Positions 28,914 through 36,857 of a DNA stretch of 64,000 nucleotides are shown piece by piece (position 1 is the first letter of the stretch; each line of letters begins with the position of its first letter). The notes beneath the pieces are model-generated. The model was given only the letters and a program-made list of their open reading frames with translations, had not been told where the DNA came from and made no database searches. The stretch lies in NCBI RefSeq assembly GCF_018131185.1, contig NZ_JAFCJE010000014.1:21906-85905 (forward strand), written 5' to 3'. A program made the translations under genes and the position numbers. The DNA comes from Bradyrhizobium diazoefficiens (GTDB taxonomy: Bacteria; Pseudomonadota; Alphaproteobacteria; Rhizobiales; Xanthobacteraceae).

Positions 28914-29156
28914 GTGCCCACTCTCGATAAAGTCACCGTGGATCTCATGGTCGTCCTCGGAACGACCACCATGCCGATCCATCAAGTATTACGTCTTTCC
29001 CGCGGCGCCATCATCGAGCTGGACGCAACCGAGGCCGACGAGGTCAAGGTTTTGGCCAATAACCTGCCGGTCGCCTCCGGCGTCGTGCTCGTCGACCGCA
29101 ACCGCATCGCGGTCGAGGTCAAGCAAATGTTGCCGCGCTCACCGGGCACCCGGTAG
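28914..29156 (+). CDS. fliN: FliN-type flagellar motor switch protein (short form)
   Basis: An 80-residue protein of the SpoA/FliN-like C-ring domain, with VTVDLMVVLGTTTMPIHQVL, LSRGAIIELDATEADEV and NRIAVEVKQ. Its length matches the minimal FliN domain. It starts at GTG. It stands alone between lipB and a tRNA gene, not in a flagellar operon, so it may serve a second flagellar system or be a separate FliN copy. Confidence 0.82.
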   Translation: MPTLDKVTVDLMVVLGTTTMPIHQVLRLSRGAIIELDATEADEVKVLANNLPVASGVVLVDRNRIAVEVKQMLPRSPGTR

Positions 29157-29320
29157 CGGCCCGGGCACGCGGGCAGGGCCGATTCGGGCAAGTCGCCCGA
29201 ACTTTCGTGCAAAGCTTGTGGAATTCAGGGCCTTTGCAGGCTTGTACCCCTCTGATGGATTTGTTAGATCGGCGCCGTTGATCCGGCCGGCCCTCAAGCC
29301 TCAAGCCGGCATCCCCAAAA

Positions 29321-29405
29321 GCGCTCGTGGCGGAACTGGTAGACGCGCTGCCTTGAGGTGGCAGTGAGTAAAATCGTGGGGGTTCGAGTCCCTCCGAGCG
29401 CACCA
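29321..29405 (+). tRNA. tRNA-Leu (GAG), with encoded CCA
   Basis: The acceptor stem GCGCTCG pairs with CGAGCGC at 29395-29401. The anticodon stem CTGCC/GGCAG holds the loop TTGAGGT, giving anticodon GAG (29355-29357). The extended variable arm is typical of leucine tRNA. The TTCGAGTCC T-loop and terminal CCA are present. Confidence 0.95.
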
Positions 29406-29513
29406 TCATCACCTTACCGTTGTTTTGATTGGGCTTTTGCAGCCGCCCTTCGCGGTTGACGGGCGTTTTGCGCGCACATCCATCACCGCAACCTGTCGGT
29501 AGCCGCAATTTCG

Positions 29514-29714
29514 TCAGTCGTTGTCGACCGCGGATTTTTGCGACCGAGTGTGGCTCGAGGAGGACGCTTGGGTCTCTCGCCCGGGACCCTCATCCGCCAG
29601 CGCGGCGGCGGCGGCGATCGGTGGGAAGATGCTGTCGTAGATCGCGCGCGCTTCGCGGATCAGGCGCTCCCGTTCGCGCTCGGATTTCGGTACGAAACGA
29701 ATGACATTGTCCAT
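29514..29714 (-). CDS. Small conserved protein downstream of the zinc chaperone gene
   Basis: A 66-residue protein starting MDNVIRFVPKSERERERLI, with a basic helical N-terminus and a low-complexity Ser/Thr-rich tail. It has no signal or membrane segment. Its start lies 12 bp after the stop of the CobW-type gene, so the two are one operon and should share zinc-dependent control if the upstream palindrome is a Zur box. Function unknown. Confidence 0.75.
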   Translation of the reverse strand: MDNVIRFVPKSERERERLIREARAIYDSIFPPIAAAAALADEGPGRETQASSSSHTRSQKSAVDND

Positions 29715-29726
29715 GCGCGCTCCCGC

Positions 29727-30932
29727 CTAGGCGGCTTCGTCCGCACGACGCCAGATCGGAAACGGGTCGGCAAGCTTCGCCCATTCGGCGACGTTCATGG
29801 CGGGTTTCCCCGGTACGAGGCATGCGTCCAGCCGAGCACGAAGCGAAGGCTCGTCCATGCCGGTGCCGATGAACACGATCTCCTGGCGGCGATCGCCATA
29901 GATGTCGCTCCAGTTCTCGCGCAGCCGCTTCCGCCAGAACGGATCATCCGGCCATCGCTCCGCCGGCACGCTCGCCCACCACGCACCAAGAGCCTGGGTG
30001 CGCGTGATCGAACCGGCCTGACTGATTTCACCAAGCCAATGCGGACGCGTCGCCAGCCAGAAATGTCCCTTGGCGCGAATGACGCCGGGCCAGGGTTCCT
30101 TGATGAACTTGTCGAACCTGGCTGGATCGAAGGGCCGGCGCGCGCGATAGACGAAGTTCTTCACGCCGTATTCTTCGGTCTCCGGCACATGATCTGGAAA
30201 GCCGTAAAGCTCCTTGTACCAGAGCGGATGTTGCTGTGCCCTTTCGAAGTCGAACCGGCCGGTGTCGAGAATGCGATCGAAAGCCACCCGGCCGTGGTTG
30301 GCTTCGACGAGGTCCGCTTCCGGATTGAGTGCACGGATGATCCGTCGTGCCGCTTCGCGCTGCTCGAGCGAGGCGTCGTCGACCTTGTTGAGAACGATCA
30401 CATCGGCGAACTCGATCTGCTCGACGAGCAGATCGACCAGCGTGCGGCGGTCGTTCTCCAGCGCTTCGCCGCGTTGCTCGAGAAAATCGGTCGACGAATA
30501 GTCCTTGAGCAGGTTCACGGCATCGACCACGGTGACCATAGTGTCGAGGCGTGCCACGTCGGAGAGGCTTTCGCCGCCCTCGGTGCGGAAATCGAAAGTC
30601 GCCGCGACCGGCAGCGGCTCGGAAATGCCGGTCGATTCGATCAGCAGATAGTCGAACCGACCGTGTTCGGCGAGTGCGCGGACCTCCCTCAACAGATCGT
30701 CGCGCAGCGTGCAGCAGATGCAGCCGTTGGTCATCTCGACGAGCTTCTCATCGGTCCGGGATAGATTCGCACCGCCATCGCGAACCAAATCCGCATCGAT
30801 GTTCACCTCGCTCATGTCGTTGACGATCACCGCCACCTTGAGGCCGTGCCGGTTGTTCAGGACATGGTTCAGCAAAGTGGTCTTTCCAGCCCCGAGGAAG
30901 CCGGACAAGACGGTGACGGGGAGTTTCTGCAT
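29727..30932 (-). CDS. CobW-type GTPase, likely zinc metallochaperone
   Basis: A 401-residue G3E-family GTPase. Walker A is GFLGAGKTTLLNH (about 11-23), the metal-binding CXCC motif is in NGCICCTLRDD (about 70-80), the switch region is LLIESTGISEP, and the G4 motif is NKVD. The CobW C-terminal domain occupies about 275-385. Such proteins deliver zinc to client proteins during zinc starvation (ZigA/ZagA type) or handle cobalt. A 28-bp palindrome resembling a Zur operator lies 63 bp upstream, which favours the zinc role. Confidence 0.88.
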   Translation of the reverse strand: MQKLPVTVLSGFLGAGKTTLLNHVLNNRHGLKVAVIVNDMSEVNIDADLVRDGGANLSRTDEKLVEMTNGCICCTLRDDLLREVRALAEHGRFDYLLIESTGISEPLPVAATFDFRTEGGESLSDVARLDTMVTVVDAVNLLKDYSSTDFLEQRGEALENDRRTLVDLLVEQIEFADVIVLNKVDDASLEQREAARRIIRALNPEADLVEANHGRVAFDRILDTGRFDFERAQQHPLWYKELYGFPDHVPETEEYGVKNFVYRARRPFDPARFDKFIKEPWPGVIRAKGHFWLATRPHWLGEISQAGSITRTQALGAWWASVPAERWPDDPFWRKRLRENWSDIYGDRRQEIVFIGTGMDEPSLRARLDACLVPGKPAMNVAEWAKLADPFPIWRRADEAA

Positions 30933-30995
30933 GGAGATCGAAGAGCCTTTTCAAGGGGATACGGCGATGGCGGGTGGGATCGGGCATTTGAACCA

Positions 30996-31023
30996 GTAAT
31001 GTAATGTTATAACATTACATTAC
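30996..31023. promoter_or_regulatory. 28-bp perfect palindrome, probable Zur operator
   Basis: The half-site GTAATGTAATGTTA is followed directly by its reverse complement TAACATTACATTAC. The core TAATGTTATAACATTA closely matches alphaproteobacterial Zur boxes, which keep the TGTTATAACA centre. It lies between the CobW-type gene and a gene-poor region. Zur binding is inferred. Confidence 0.75.
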
Positions 31024-31407
31024 GTGCACGAGCCTTCGTCAAGCCGTTTTGCGGCTCAGCTGGAATTCATGCGGGCATACAGGTGATTGATCTTTGCTCG
31101 GCACGGAGCAGTCGCGCGAAGGACACCTGCGGTGTTGACGATGGCATGAACTGAACATCGAGCAGGTTGCTCGTCACTGCGGCAGGGACACCAGCAGCCA
31201 GACGCCCAGCGCGTGAGCGATCAACAAAGCCGGCTGAGAGAGTTCTTTGCGATGTGAGAGGAGAGCCGAGATGAGCGGATGGTGCTGAGGCTCGCGCGCA
31301 AGAGCGTCACGCCCGATCCTTGGCCCGACCACCTGCTGAAGCGCTTCCGGGATGCTGTAGATCTCGTGCCGCCGACAATATCGACACGATCCTGGAATCT
31401 GGGTGCC
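31024..31407. other. Gene-poor gap with a possible coding remnant
   Basis: No convincing complete gene is seen. On the minus strand, reading in the frame of the small gene at 31408-31530 but past its stop, codons run open to a stop at 31174 with G/C bias at third positions, encoding for example EIYSIPEALQQVVG and a hydrophobic end ALGVWLLVSLPQ. There is no good start codon, so this could be an eroded gene or chance. Confidence 0.3.
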
Positions 31408-31530
31408 TCAGAGACGTACGCCGGTTGTGGCAAACGCTTGCGCGACCGGCTCCTGGACTCGATTCAAGATCACCATCCCCGCAATCGCGATGACCAAGGC
31501 CGCGAGGCAGCCAAGAGAAAACGCTTTCAT
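31408..31530 (-). CDS. 40-residue membrane or exported small protein
   Basis: A short gene with a clear GGAGG ribosome site 6 bp before the ATG. The protein has a hydrophobic N-terminal segment (MKAFSLGCLAALVIAIAG, about 1-24) and a short tail with NRVQEPVAQAFATTGVRL. Small Bradyrhizobium proteins ending QEPV-x-Q-A-(x)5-VRL are known as unannotated or hypothetical ORFs, but their function is not known. It lies below normal size thresholds. Confidence 0.65.
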   Translation of the reverse strand: MKAFSLGCLAALVIAIAGMVILNRVQEPVAQAFATTGVRL

Positions 31531-31620
31531 CCGCAGCCTCCATCGAAGATGCATCAAAGTACTTATACGACACGGCTTCCCGCGAGCAAGCTCGTTGATC
31601 GCATCAAGCCGCGAACGCTC

Positions 31621-31857
31621 CTACGGGCTCTTGAAGATGGGATCGGCGGAAAATGCATCGCCCATCAGGCCGAGGGACTGAAGCGTGGAGCGATTCCGGT
31701 CGACCTCCAGGATCGCGAGAAGAAGCGCAAGCACGACGGCAATGAGGATCAGCGCGGGCGAGGTGTCTCGGGAAGCGGGCTCCTGCGACCCGTCAAGCCC
31801 GCGCAAAGCGCGCAGTCGCGCCAGCATCTGCAAAAATGGCCGCGTTCGCCCCTGCAC
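31621..31857 (-). CDS. 78-residue single-pass membrane protein (paralogue of the gene at 11039)
   Basis: Read from a GTG start preceded by AAGGAGG at 5 bp spacing, the product is 78 residues: a basic N-terminus (RTRPFLQMLARLRALRG), a hydrophobic span (about 34-50) and a tail LQSLGLMGDAFSADPIFKSP. It aligns without gaps to the 78-residue protein at 11039-11275, sharing M1, Q2, R4, Q10, P34, A48-I49, E51, D53, L59-Q60, G63-L64, D72-P73, F75 and S77-P78. This supports both starts. An internal ATG would lose the shared N-terminus. Function unknown. Confidence 0.72.
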   Translation of the reverse strand: MQGRTRPFLQMLARLRALRGLDGSQEPASRDTSPALILIAVVLALLLAILEVDRNRSTLQSLGLMGDAFSADPIFKSP

Positions 31858-31958
31858 GCCGTCCTCCTTGACGTCACCAGACCAGCGGAAGCGTAGTGCC
31901 CGGCTCCCCGAGCACTCAAGCAGCATCTGCAAGGCCAGTCTGTTGCTGCGCACATTCC

Positions 31959-31983
31959 GGAACGGAAGCGGTGTCAGCTCGTT
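31959..31983 (+). promoter_or_regulatory. EcfG-type general stress promoter
   Basis: GGAAC (31959-31963) and CGTT (31980-31983) are separated by exactly 16 bp, a full match to the EcfG consensus of alphaproteobacteria. It lies 25 bp upstream of a small exported-protein gene. Confidence 0.7.
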
Positions 31984-32008
31984 TGGTACGTGCATCGGAG
32001 GATCCGAC

Positions 32009-32269
32009 GTGAAATTGCTGACGACCATTTTGTGCTTTGCAGCACTCTGCCTCTTCGAAAGCGCCTCCGCCCAGACCGCGCAACCCAACCCGTCTGCCGC
32101 GCAAACCCCTCCGGAGGATAAGGGGCAACGCCAGCCGCAAGGCTGGACGGGCCCCATCAACACCGGTTCGGGGGGCGCGCCCGCCGAAAGCCCCCAGGGG
32201 CAAAGTCCGCCGGGAATGCAGCCCGCGCCTGAGGGATCATCCAAGGTCACGACGGCACCGGCGAAGTAG
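32009..32269 (+). CDS. Small exported proline-rich protein, likely stress-induced
   Basis: An 86-residue product read from GTG, with CGGAGG 7 bp upstream. The signal peptide spans about 1-21 (KLLTTILCFAALCLFESASA), and the mature part is short, rich in Pro, Gln, Gly and Ala (NPSAAQTPPEDKGQ, PQGWTGPINTG) and likely disordered. A GGAAC-N16-CGTT box lies upstream, so it is probably under the EcfG general stress response. Homologues are hypothetical proteins; no function is known. Confidence 0.75.
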   Translation: MKLLTTILCFAALCLFESASAQTAQPNPSAAQTPPEDKGQRQPQGWTGPINTGSGGAPAESPQGQSPPGMQPAPEGSSKVTTAPAK

Positions 32270-32342
32270 ATCGGATATTCATCTCCGCCTGCTGTTCTGG
32301 CAATCTCGAGGGCATCAACGTGACCAGGGCCGGTGAGGGGCA

Positions 32343-33632
32343 ATGAGGTTACCTTTCTGCGCGGGTGGCGCCGCAGTCCTGTGGGCCATCGTCGCAGTAT
32401 CGCCCGTGCATGCCGACATGGCGGGACATGGCGGCCCGGTCCGGGCGCTTGCTGTTTCCCTCGATGGGAATGAGCTCTTGTCCGGCGGCTTCGACACAGC
32501 GGCCATTCGTTGGTCGCTGGAGACGGACACGGCGGAGCAGGTGCTGCGGTATCATGCCGATGCCGTCAATGCGGTCGCCTTCCTCAAGGACGGCCGCATG
32601 GTCACGGCAGGTGCCGATGCACGCATTGCGGTGTGGACGGTCGGTCGGCAGCAGCCGGACCGGGTGCTCGAGGGACATGAAGGGCCGATCGTCGCGCTGG
32701 CGGCTTCTCCCGAGGGGACGCTTCTCGCATCAGCTTCCTGGGATCGCACGGTGCGGCTGTGGTCGCTGTCGGACGGCACCTCGCGCGTGCTCGCAGGGCA
32801 TTCGCAGAACGTCAACGGTGTCGCGTTCACGCCGGACGGCAAGTCGTTGATCAGCGTCGGCTATGATCTGACGATGCGCATCTGGCGTTTGCCGGACGGT
32901 CAGCCGGAAATCGTGACCTTGCCGGCGCCGCTCAATGCCGTGGCCGTGGCGCCGGATGGAGAAATCGTTACAGGCGCGGTCGATGGCATGGTGCGCATGC
33001 TGACCACGGACGGCAAGATCAGCGGCGAGGTCGCGGCCGGCACGACACCGGTGGTGGCCGTGACGATCTCGGCGGACGGCGCGTTAATTGCCGCGGCCGG
33101 CATCGGCGGCACGGTAGCCATCATCGACCGCAAGTCGCGCAGCCTGCTGCGCACGCTGATCGAGCCTCGACTTCCGGTTTGGTCGGTCGCTTTCCTGCCA
33201 GATCACGAGACGCTGATCACGGGTGGTGCGGACGGCAAGATCCGGCGCTGGAATGCGCGTACGGGCAGCCCGATCAGCTCAGGCCAACCAGGCAAAGCGG
33301 CTGATCCGCTGGCGACCTATGCTGGCGATCACGGTGCGGAGGTATTTCGTGCGTGCGTTGCCTGTCACACGCTGTCGGACAAGGAGGTTCAGCGTGCGGG
33401 TCCGACGCTTGCGGGACTCTATGGCCGCAAGATCGCATCGCTCCCGGGCTATCGTTTCTCCGAGGCACTGAAGACGATGGACATCATCTGGACGCCGGAG
33501 ACGGTCGCAAAGTTGTTCGAAGTCGGACCGAACACTTACACGCCCGGGACGAAGATGCCGGAGCAGCGCATCGGTTCGGCCGAGGATCGCCGCGCATTGA
33601 CCGACTTCCTTGGTCGCGCCACGTCGCGGTAA
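32343..33632 (+). CDS. Periplasmic WD40 repeat-cytochrome c fusion
   Basis: A 429-residue protein with a signal peptide (about 1-24, cleavage after VHA). About 270 residues of WD40-type repeats follow (motifs such as LLSGGFDTAAIRW, LLASASWDRTVRLW, LISVGYDLTMRIW), forming a probable beta-propeller. A class I cytochrome c domain is fused at the C-terminus, with the heme site CVACH (338-342) and a likely Met405 ligand in GTKMPEQ. It should bind one heme c in the periplasm and may carry electrons for a partner that docks on the propeller. It is close to the formate dehydrogenase cluster, but a link is not proven. Confidence 0.85.
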   Translation: MRLPFCAGGAAVLWAIVAVSPVHADMAGHGGPVRALAVSLDGNELLSGGFDTAAIRWSLETDTAEQVLRYHADAVNAVAFLKDGRMVTAGADARIAVWTVGRQQPDRVLEGHEGPIVALAASPEGTLLASASWDRTVRLWSLSDGTSRVLAGHSQNVNGVAFTPDGKSLISVGYDLTMRIWRLPDGQPEIVTLPAPLNAVAVAPDGEIVTGAVDGMVRMLTTDGKISGEVAAGTTPVVAVTISADGALIAAAGIGGTVAIIDRKSRSLLRTLIEPRLPVWSVAFLPDHETLITGGADGKIRRWNARTGSPISSGQPGKAADPLATYAGDHGAEVFRACVACHTLSDKEVQRAGPTLAGLYGRKIASLPGYRFSEALKTMDIIWTPETVAKLFEVGPNTYTPGTKMPEQRIGSAEDRRALTDFLGRATSR

Positions 33633-33639
33633 CCGCCTC

Positions 33640-33939
33640 TCAGATCGAGTCCCAATTGTCCATCGGGAGATCCCTCATCTCCGGATGCTGCTTGAGGATC
33701 TGAATGACGTCGATGACGGGATGCTCCTTCAGCGCTTCCGCAACGCAGTGATTGACGTATTTCCGGCGCGACAGCCACGCGATTTTCTTGCCCTTGGCTT
33801 CGGCCTTGCAGGCGACAATGGCCTGTTTCACCGCGGTCTTTTGCGCCTTGGTCAGGGGAGGGGCGGCGGCTTCGGCTGATCCGCCGGCAACAGCAATCGA
33901 GATCATGCACGTCGACAGAGCTGCGATGAAACGAGACAT
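33640..33939 (-). CDS. Small exported protein
   Basis: A 99-residue protein with a signal peptide (about 1-24, MSRFIAALSTCMISIAVAGG then SAEA). The mature part has a basic helix and two cysteines (AIVACKAEAKG, YVNHCVAEALKEHP) that could form a disulfide. It ends MRDLPMDNWDSI. No family was recognised. It converges on the WD40-cytochrome gene with a 7-bp gap, and lies 33 bp downstream of the polyferredoxin-like gene on the same strand. Confidence 0.7.
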   Translation of the reverse strand: MSRFIAALSTCMISIAVAGGSAEAAAPPLTKAQKTAVKQAIVACKAEAKGKKIAWLSRRKYVNHCVAEALKEHPVIDVIQILKQHPEMRDLPMDNWDSI

Positions 33940-33972
33940 GGTGATGCTTCCTTGGTTTCCGACCCTGCGAGA

Positions 33973-36066
33973 TTATCCGTTGTTGTCCTTGCCCTCGCGC
34001 TGGCGCAAATAGTCGTCCGTGGTGCGCGGTGGCGTTCGTTCGGGAACGCCCTTGAACGGATCGAATTGCTGTTCGCTCATGACGATGACGCGGCAGTCGG
34101 CACACATCCTGAGTGCCGCGACGCGCTTGTCGCCCGCCGGATACATCCAGTGCCGGCCTTCGAGCTTGGCGGCGATGCGGTCGATCGTGCTCTTGACGCC
34201 GAAGGCCGTGCCGCAGCGGACGCAGTGAGCGGGCTCTTCTTCCTTGATGATCACGGCGGAAGCGCGCGCCGCGCGGAAATCGATCTGCGGCTTGAGACTG
34301 ATGACCTTCTCCGGACATGTGCTCTGGCACAGGCCGCATTGCACGCAGGCATCCTCGACGAATTTCAGCACGGGGCGCTCGGGATCGTCGCGCAGCGCGC
34401 CGGTCGGGCAGGCCGAGACGCAAGAGAGGCACAGGGTGCAGCCGCCGGTATCGACACTGATCGCGCCGACCGGCGCCCCCGGCGGCAACGCGATCACGTC
34501 CACGGGTGTCGGCGCCAGGCGGTGCAGCTCGCTCAGTCCGAATCGCAAGAGGTCGCGCCGCTTGCCGACAGTCTTGAAGGTCGCGGGCGTCGCGACGGCG
34601 GCGAGCGTGCCGATCTCCGTCAGATGTGCGCTGAGCACATCAGGATCGTCCGTTTCGATCGTGGCGAGGCGACGGCCGGCAAATCCGAGACCGCTGAGGA
34701 TGGCCTCGGCCATGCCGATCGTCTGCAACAATCCCGTCAAATCGTGCCGCGGCTTGGCACGCAGCAAGAACCGCACCGCCGATACGCCATAAGCAAACGC
34801 GCCGACGATCGCCTCCAGTCCGAGCTGCGTGAGCTCGTTGAGGGCAAAGGGAAGCACGTTCGCCGGCAGGCCGTCGCCATGTCGCGCCAGGGCATCGATC
34901 AACGGCGTGCCGTGCGGGTTGTCATGAAGGAGCAGCACGGCATTCGTGCCGCCGGCCTCGTGGTAGGCGAGCAGCATGGCGCGAATGCGATGGAGCTGCG
35001 TATCGGCCGGCGGCAGCGTGTAGGCCGCGGCGCCGGTCGGGCACGCGGCGGCGCATTGGCCGCAGCCCGCGCAGATGTTCGGATCGATTGCGACATGATT
35101 GCCGGCGGGCGTGATCGCGCCGGTCGGGCAGAGGTCGAGGCAGCGATGGCATCCCGTGCGCTTCGAGCGCGAATGAGCGCAGAGACTGGGCGTCACGTCG
35201 ACATATTTCGGCTTGTCGAAGCTGCCGACGAGGTCGCGCGCGGTCAGCACGGTGCGCAGTATCGCCGTCGGATCGTTCGGATCCGCGCGAAGATAGCCGT
35301 CGCGCAGCTCGTGGGCAGGAAATAGCGGCATCCCGCCGGAGAGATCGAGCACGATATCGCAACGCGAGGTGACCCCGCTCCGCGCCGCGTCCAATACGAA
35401 GCGGTCACGCGAGGAGGGGCGGGGACGCGCATAATCGTCGATCGAAAGCTCGAAGGCGCCGAAATGTCCCTTCGCGGAGCGGACCGTTCCCTTCACGATC
35501 GGGAAGACCGTGGCTGTCGGCGGCACTATCCCGTCGAGCTGCTTCAACATCACCGTGACGTCGAGGTGATCGGCAAGCAGGCGGCCGGCCTCGATCGCGG
35601 CCTCATTGCGCCCGTAGATCAGGACCACACCTTCGCTCGACAAGGTGACGAGCGGATAGTCCGGGATCGGGATGGACGCGGACGCGAGCAGGGCAGCCAT
35701 TTTTGCTCCGGCTCGGGCGCCGTCGTGCGACCATCCCGCTGTCTCGCGAATGTTGACGAAGCTGATCGGCTCGGGGCGTTCGCCGGCCTCATCCGCGAAT
35801 TGTGTCGCCTGTTGCGTGCAGGCGACCGTCAGTGCGCCGCCGGCGACGGCTGCCGCGCGGAAGTGATCGAGCTCGGTACCGCAGAGATGGCGGAAACCTC
35901 TGATCTCGCTGTTGGAACATCCGCGCTTGATCGCGGCCACGTCGAGACGCATCGTGTCTTCGCACGAGCAGATCAGGACGGTCTTCGAGGGCTGCTCCAG
36001 GTTAACCCCTCCGCCATTTGGACGACGACGACGGACTCGCGCCGCCCTTTCGTCTCGTATAAACAT
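33973..36066 (-). CDS. Polyferredoxin-like 4Fe-4S protein of the formate dehydrogenase cluster
   Basis: A protein of up to 697 residues with several [4Fe-4S] sites: a cysteine series ending CHRCLDLCPTG, then CAGCGQCAAACPTG (about 340), CTLCLSCVSACPTG (about 542) and CVQCGLCQSTCPE (about 577). Zinc-finger-like pairs CVRCG and CADC are near the C-terminus. It lacks a signal peptide, so is cytoplasmic. Similar proteins sit beside fdh genes in alphaproteobacteria and probably pass electrons or help assemble the enzyme, which is inferred. The first about 20 residues may be wrong: the conserved part starts near LEQPSKTVLICSCED, where no standard start codon is in frame. Confidence 0.78.
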   Translation of the reverse strand: MFIRDERAARVRRRRPNGGGVNLEQPSKTVLICSCEDTMRLDVAAIKRGCSNSEIRGFRHLCGTELDHFRAAAVAGGALTVACTQQATQFADEAGERPEPISFVNIRETAGWSHDGARAGAKMAALLASASIPIPDYPLVTLSSEGVVLIYGRNEAAIEAGRLLADHLDVTVMLKQLDGIVPPTATVFPIVKGTVRSAKGHFGAFELSIDDYARPRPSSRDRFVLDAARSGVTSRCDIVLDLSGGMPLFPAHELRDGYLRADPNDPTAILRTVLTARDLVGSFDKPKYVDVTPSLCAHSRSKRTGCHRCLDLCPTGAITPAGNHVAIDPNICAGCGQCAAACPTGAAAYTLPPADTQLHRIRAMLLAYHEAGGTNAVLLLHDNPHGTPLIDALARHGDGLPANVLPFALNELTQLGLEAIVGAFAYGVSAVRFLLRAKPRHDLTGLLQTIGMAEAILSGLGFAGRRLATIETDDPDVLSAHLTEIGTLAAVATPATFKTVGKRRDLLRFGLSELHRLAPTPVDVIALPPGAPVGAISVDTGGCTLCLSCVSACPTGALRDDPERPVLKFVEDACVQCGLCQSTCPEKVISLKPQIDFRAARASAVIIKEEEPAHCVRCGTAFGVKSTIDRIAAKLEGRHWMYPAGDKRVAALRMCADCRVIVMSEQQFDPFKGVPERTPPRTTDDYLRQREGKDNNG

Positions 36067-36167
36067 TATCCATCGGGAAGAAAAGGAAAGCGGAGAACGG
36101 TCTGTCCTCGACCTTAGTCAGCCACGTTTCCCTGGCGGAACCGATTCACCTGCCGCCGCCGTTCACA

Positions 36168-36857
36168 TTGGTGCGGCTGCGCGAGAGTGGCGACGCTTTT
36201 GCCCACGCATGCCGCATTGCACCGGAGAGTGGCGCCGGGACGCTCGTCTATGTCGGCCGCTTCGACCTGGCGGAGTTCGCGGTGGTGCTCGAGCCGGCCG
36301 AGCCGCTGCGCAGCGCGCGGCGCGCAATCTACGCCGGCATGGTCGCGCTCACTGATGCCTTGCGCGCCTACGCGCCGCCGAGCAAGCCCATCACGATCGG
36401 CTGGCCGGACGCGGTCAGGATCGACGGAGGCTTGATTGGCGGCGGGCGCTTGGGTTGGCCCGTCGCGGCCAATGAGGAGGCGGCGCCGCCATGGCTGGTG
36501 TTCGGCGCGATGATCCGGACGGTCGCCATGAACGACGAGGAGCCGGGTGTCCATCCGCTTGCCTCGGCGCTCGATCAGGAGGGCTTTGGCGAAACTGGTG
36601 CGGCGCAGATCACCGAGAGTTTTGCCCGGCACCTGATGCTGGCGTTCGACGGCTGGCGGGCCGATGGCTTTGACGGCGTCGCGCGCGAATATCTGTCCCG
36701 CATGCCGCGCGAACGGCAGACCGTCCAGCGCATCGACGATGACGGTGATCTCCTCACGCGCCGGATCGGGGCGGGCACGATTGAACGTCGGAATCTCGTG
36801 CCGGCGCTCGCGATCCCGTCCTGGTTCGATCCGGCGCTCGGGGGGCCGCGGCGATGA
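36168..36857 (+). CDS. Biotin/lipoate protein ligase-like protein (DUF4444-type), FDH accessory
   Basis: A protein of at least 229 residues resembling the LplA/LipB/BirA fold, with a C-terminal DUF4444-like region. Visible are AFAHACRIA, GTLVYVGRFDLAEFAVVLEP, PDAVRIDGGLIGGGRLGWP and WLVFGAMIRTV. The classical ligase catalytic-lysine signature is not obvious, so activity is uncertain. TTG at 36168 is the only standard start, but homologous-looking sequence (AEPIHLPPPFTLV) continues upstream, and an in-frame CTG at 36102 follows CGGAG at good spacing. It starts a five-gene overlapping run upstream of fdh genes. Confidence 0.72.
   Translation: MVRLRESGDAFAHACRIAPESGAGTLVYVGRFDLAEFAVVLEPAEPLRSARRAIYAGMVALTDALRAYAPPSKPITIGWPDAVRIDGGLIGGGRLGWPVAANEEAAPPWLVFGAMIRTVAMNDEEPGVHPLASALDQEGFGETGAAQITESFARHLMLAFDGWRADGFDGVAREYLSRMPRERQTVQRIDDDGDLLTRRIGAGTIERRNLVPALAIPSWFDPALGGPRR

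Noticed and set aside
31279..31896. 205-codon plus-strand open frame
   Set aside because: It lies antisense to two better supported small genes and has no ribosome site or recognisable motif.
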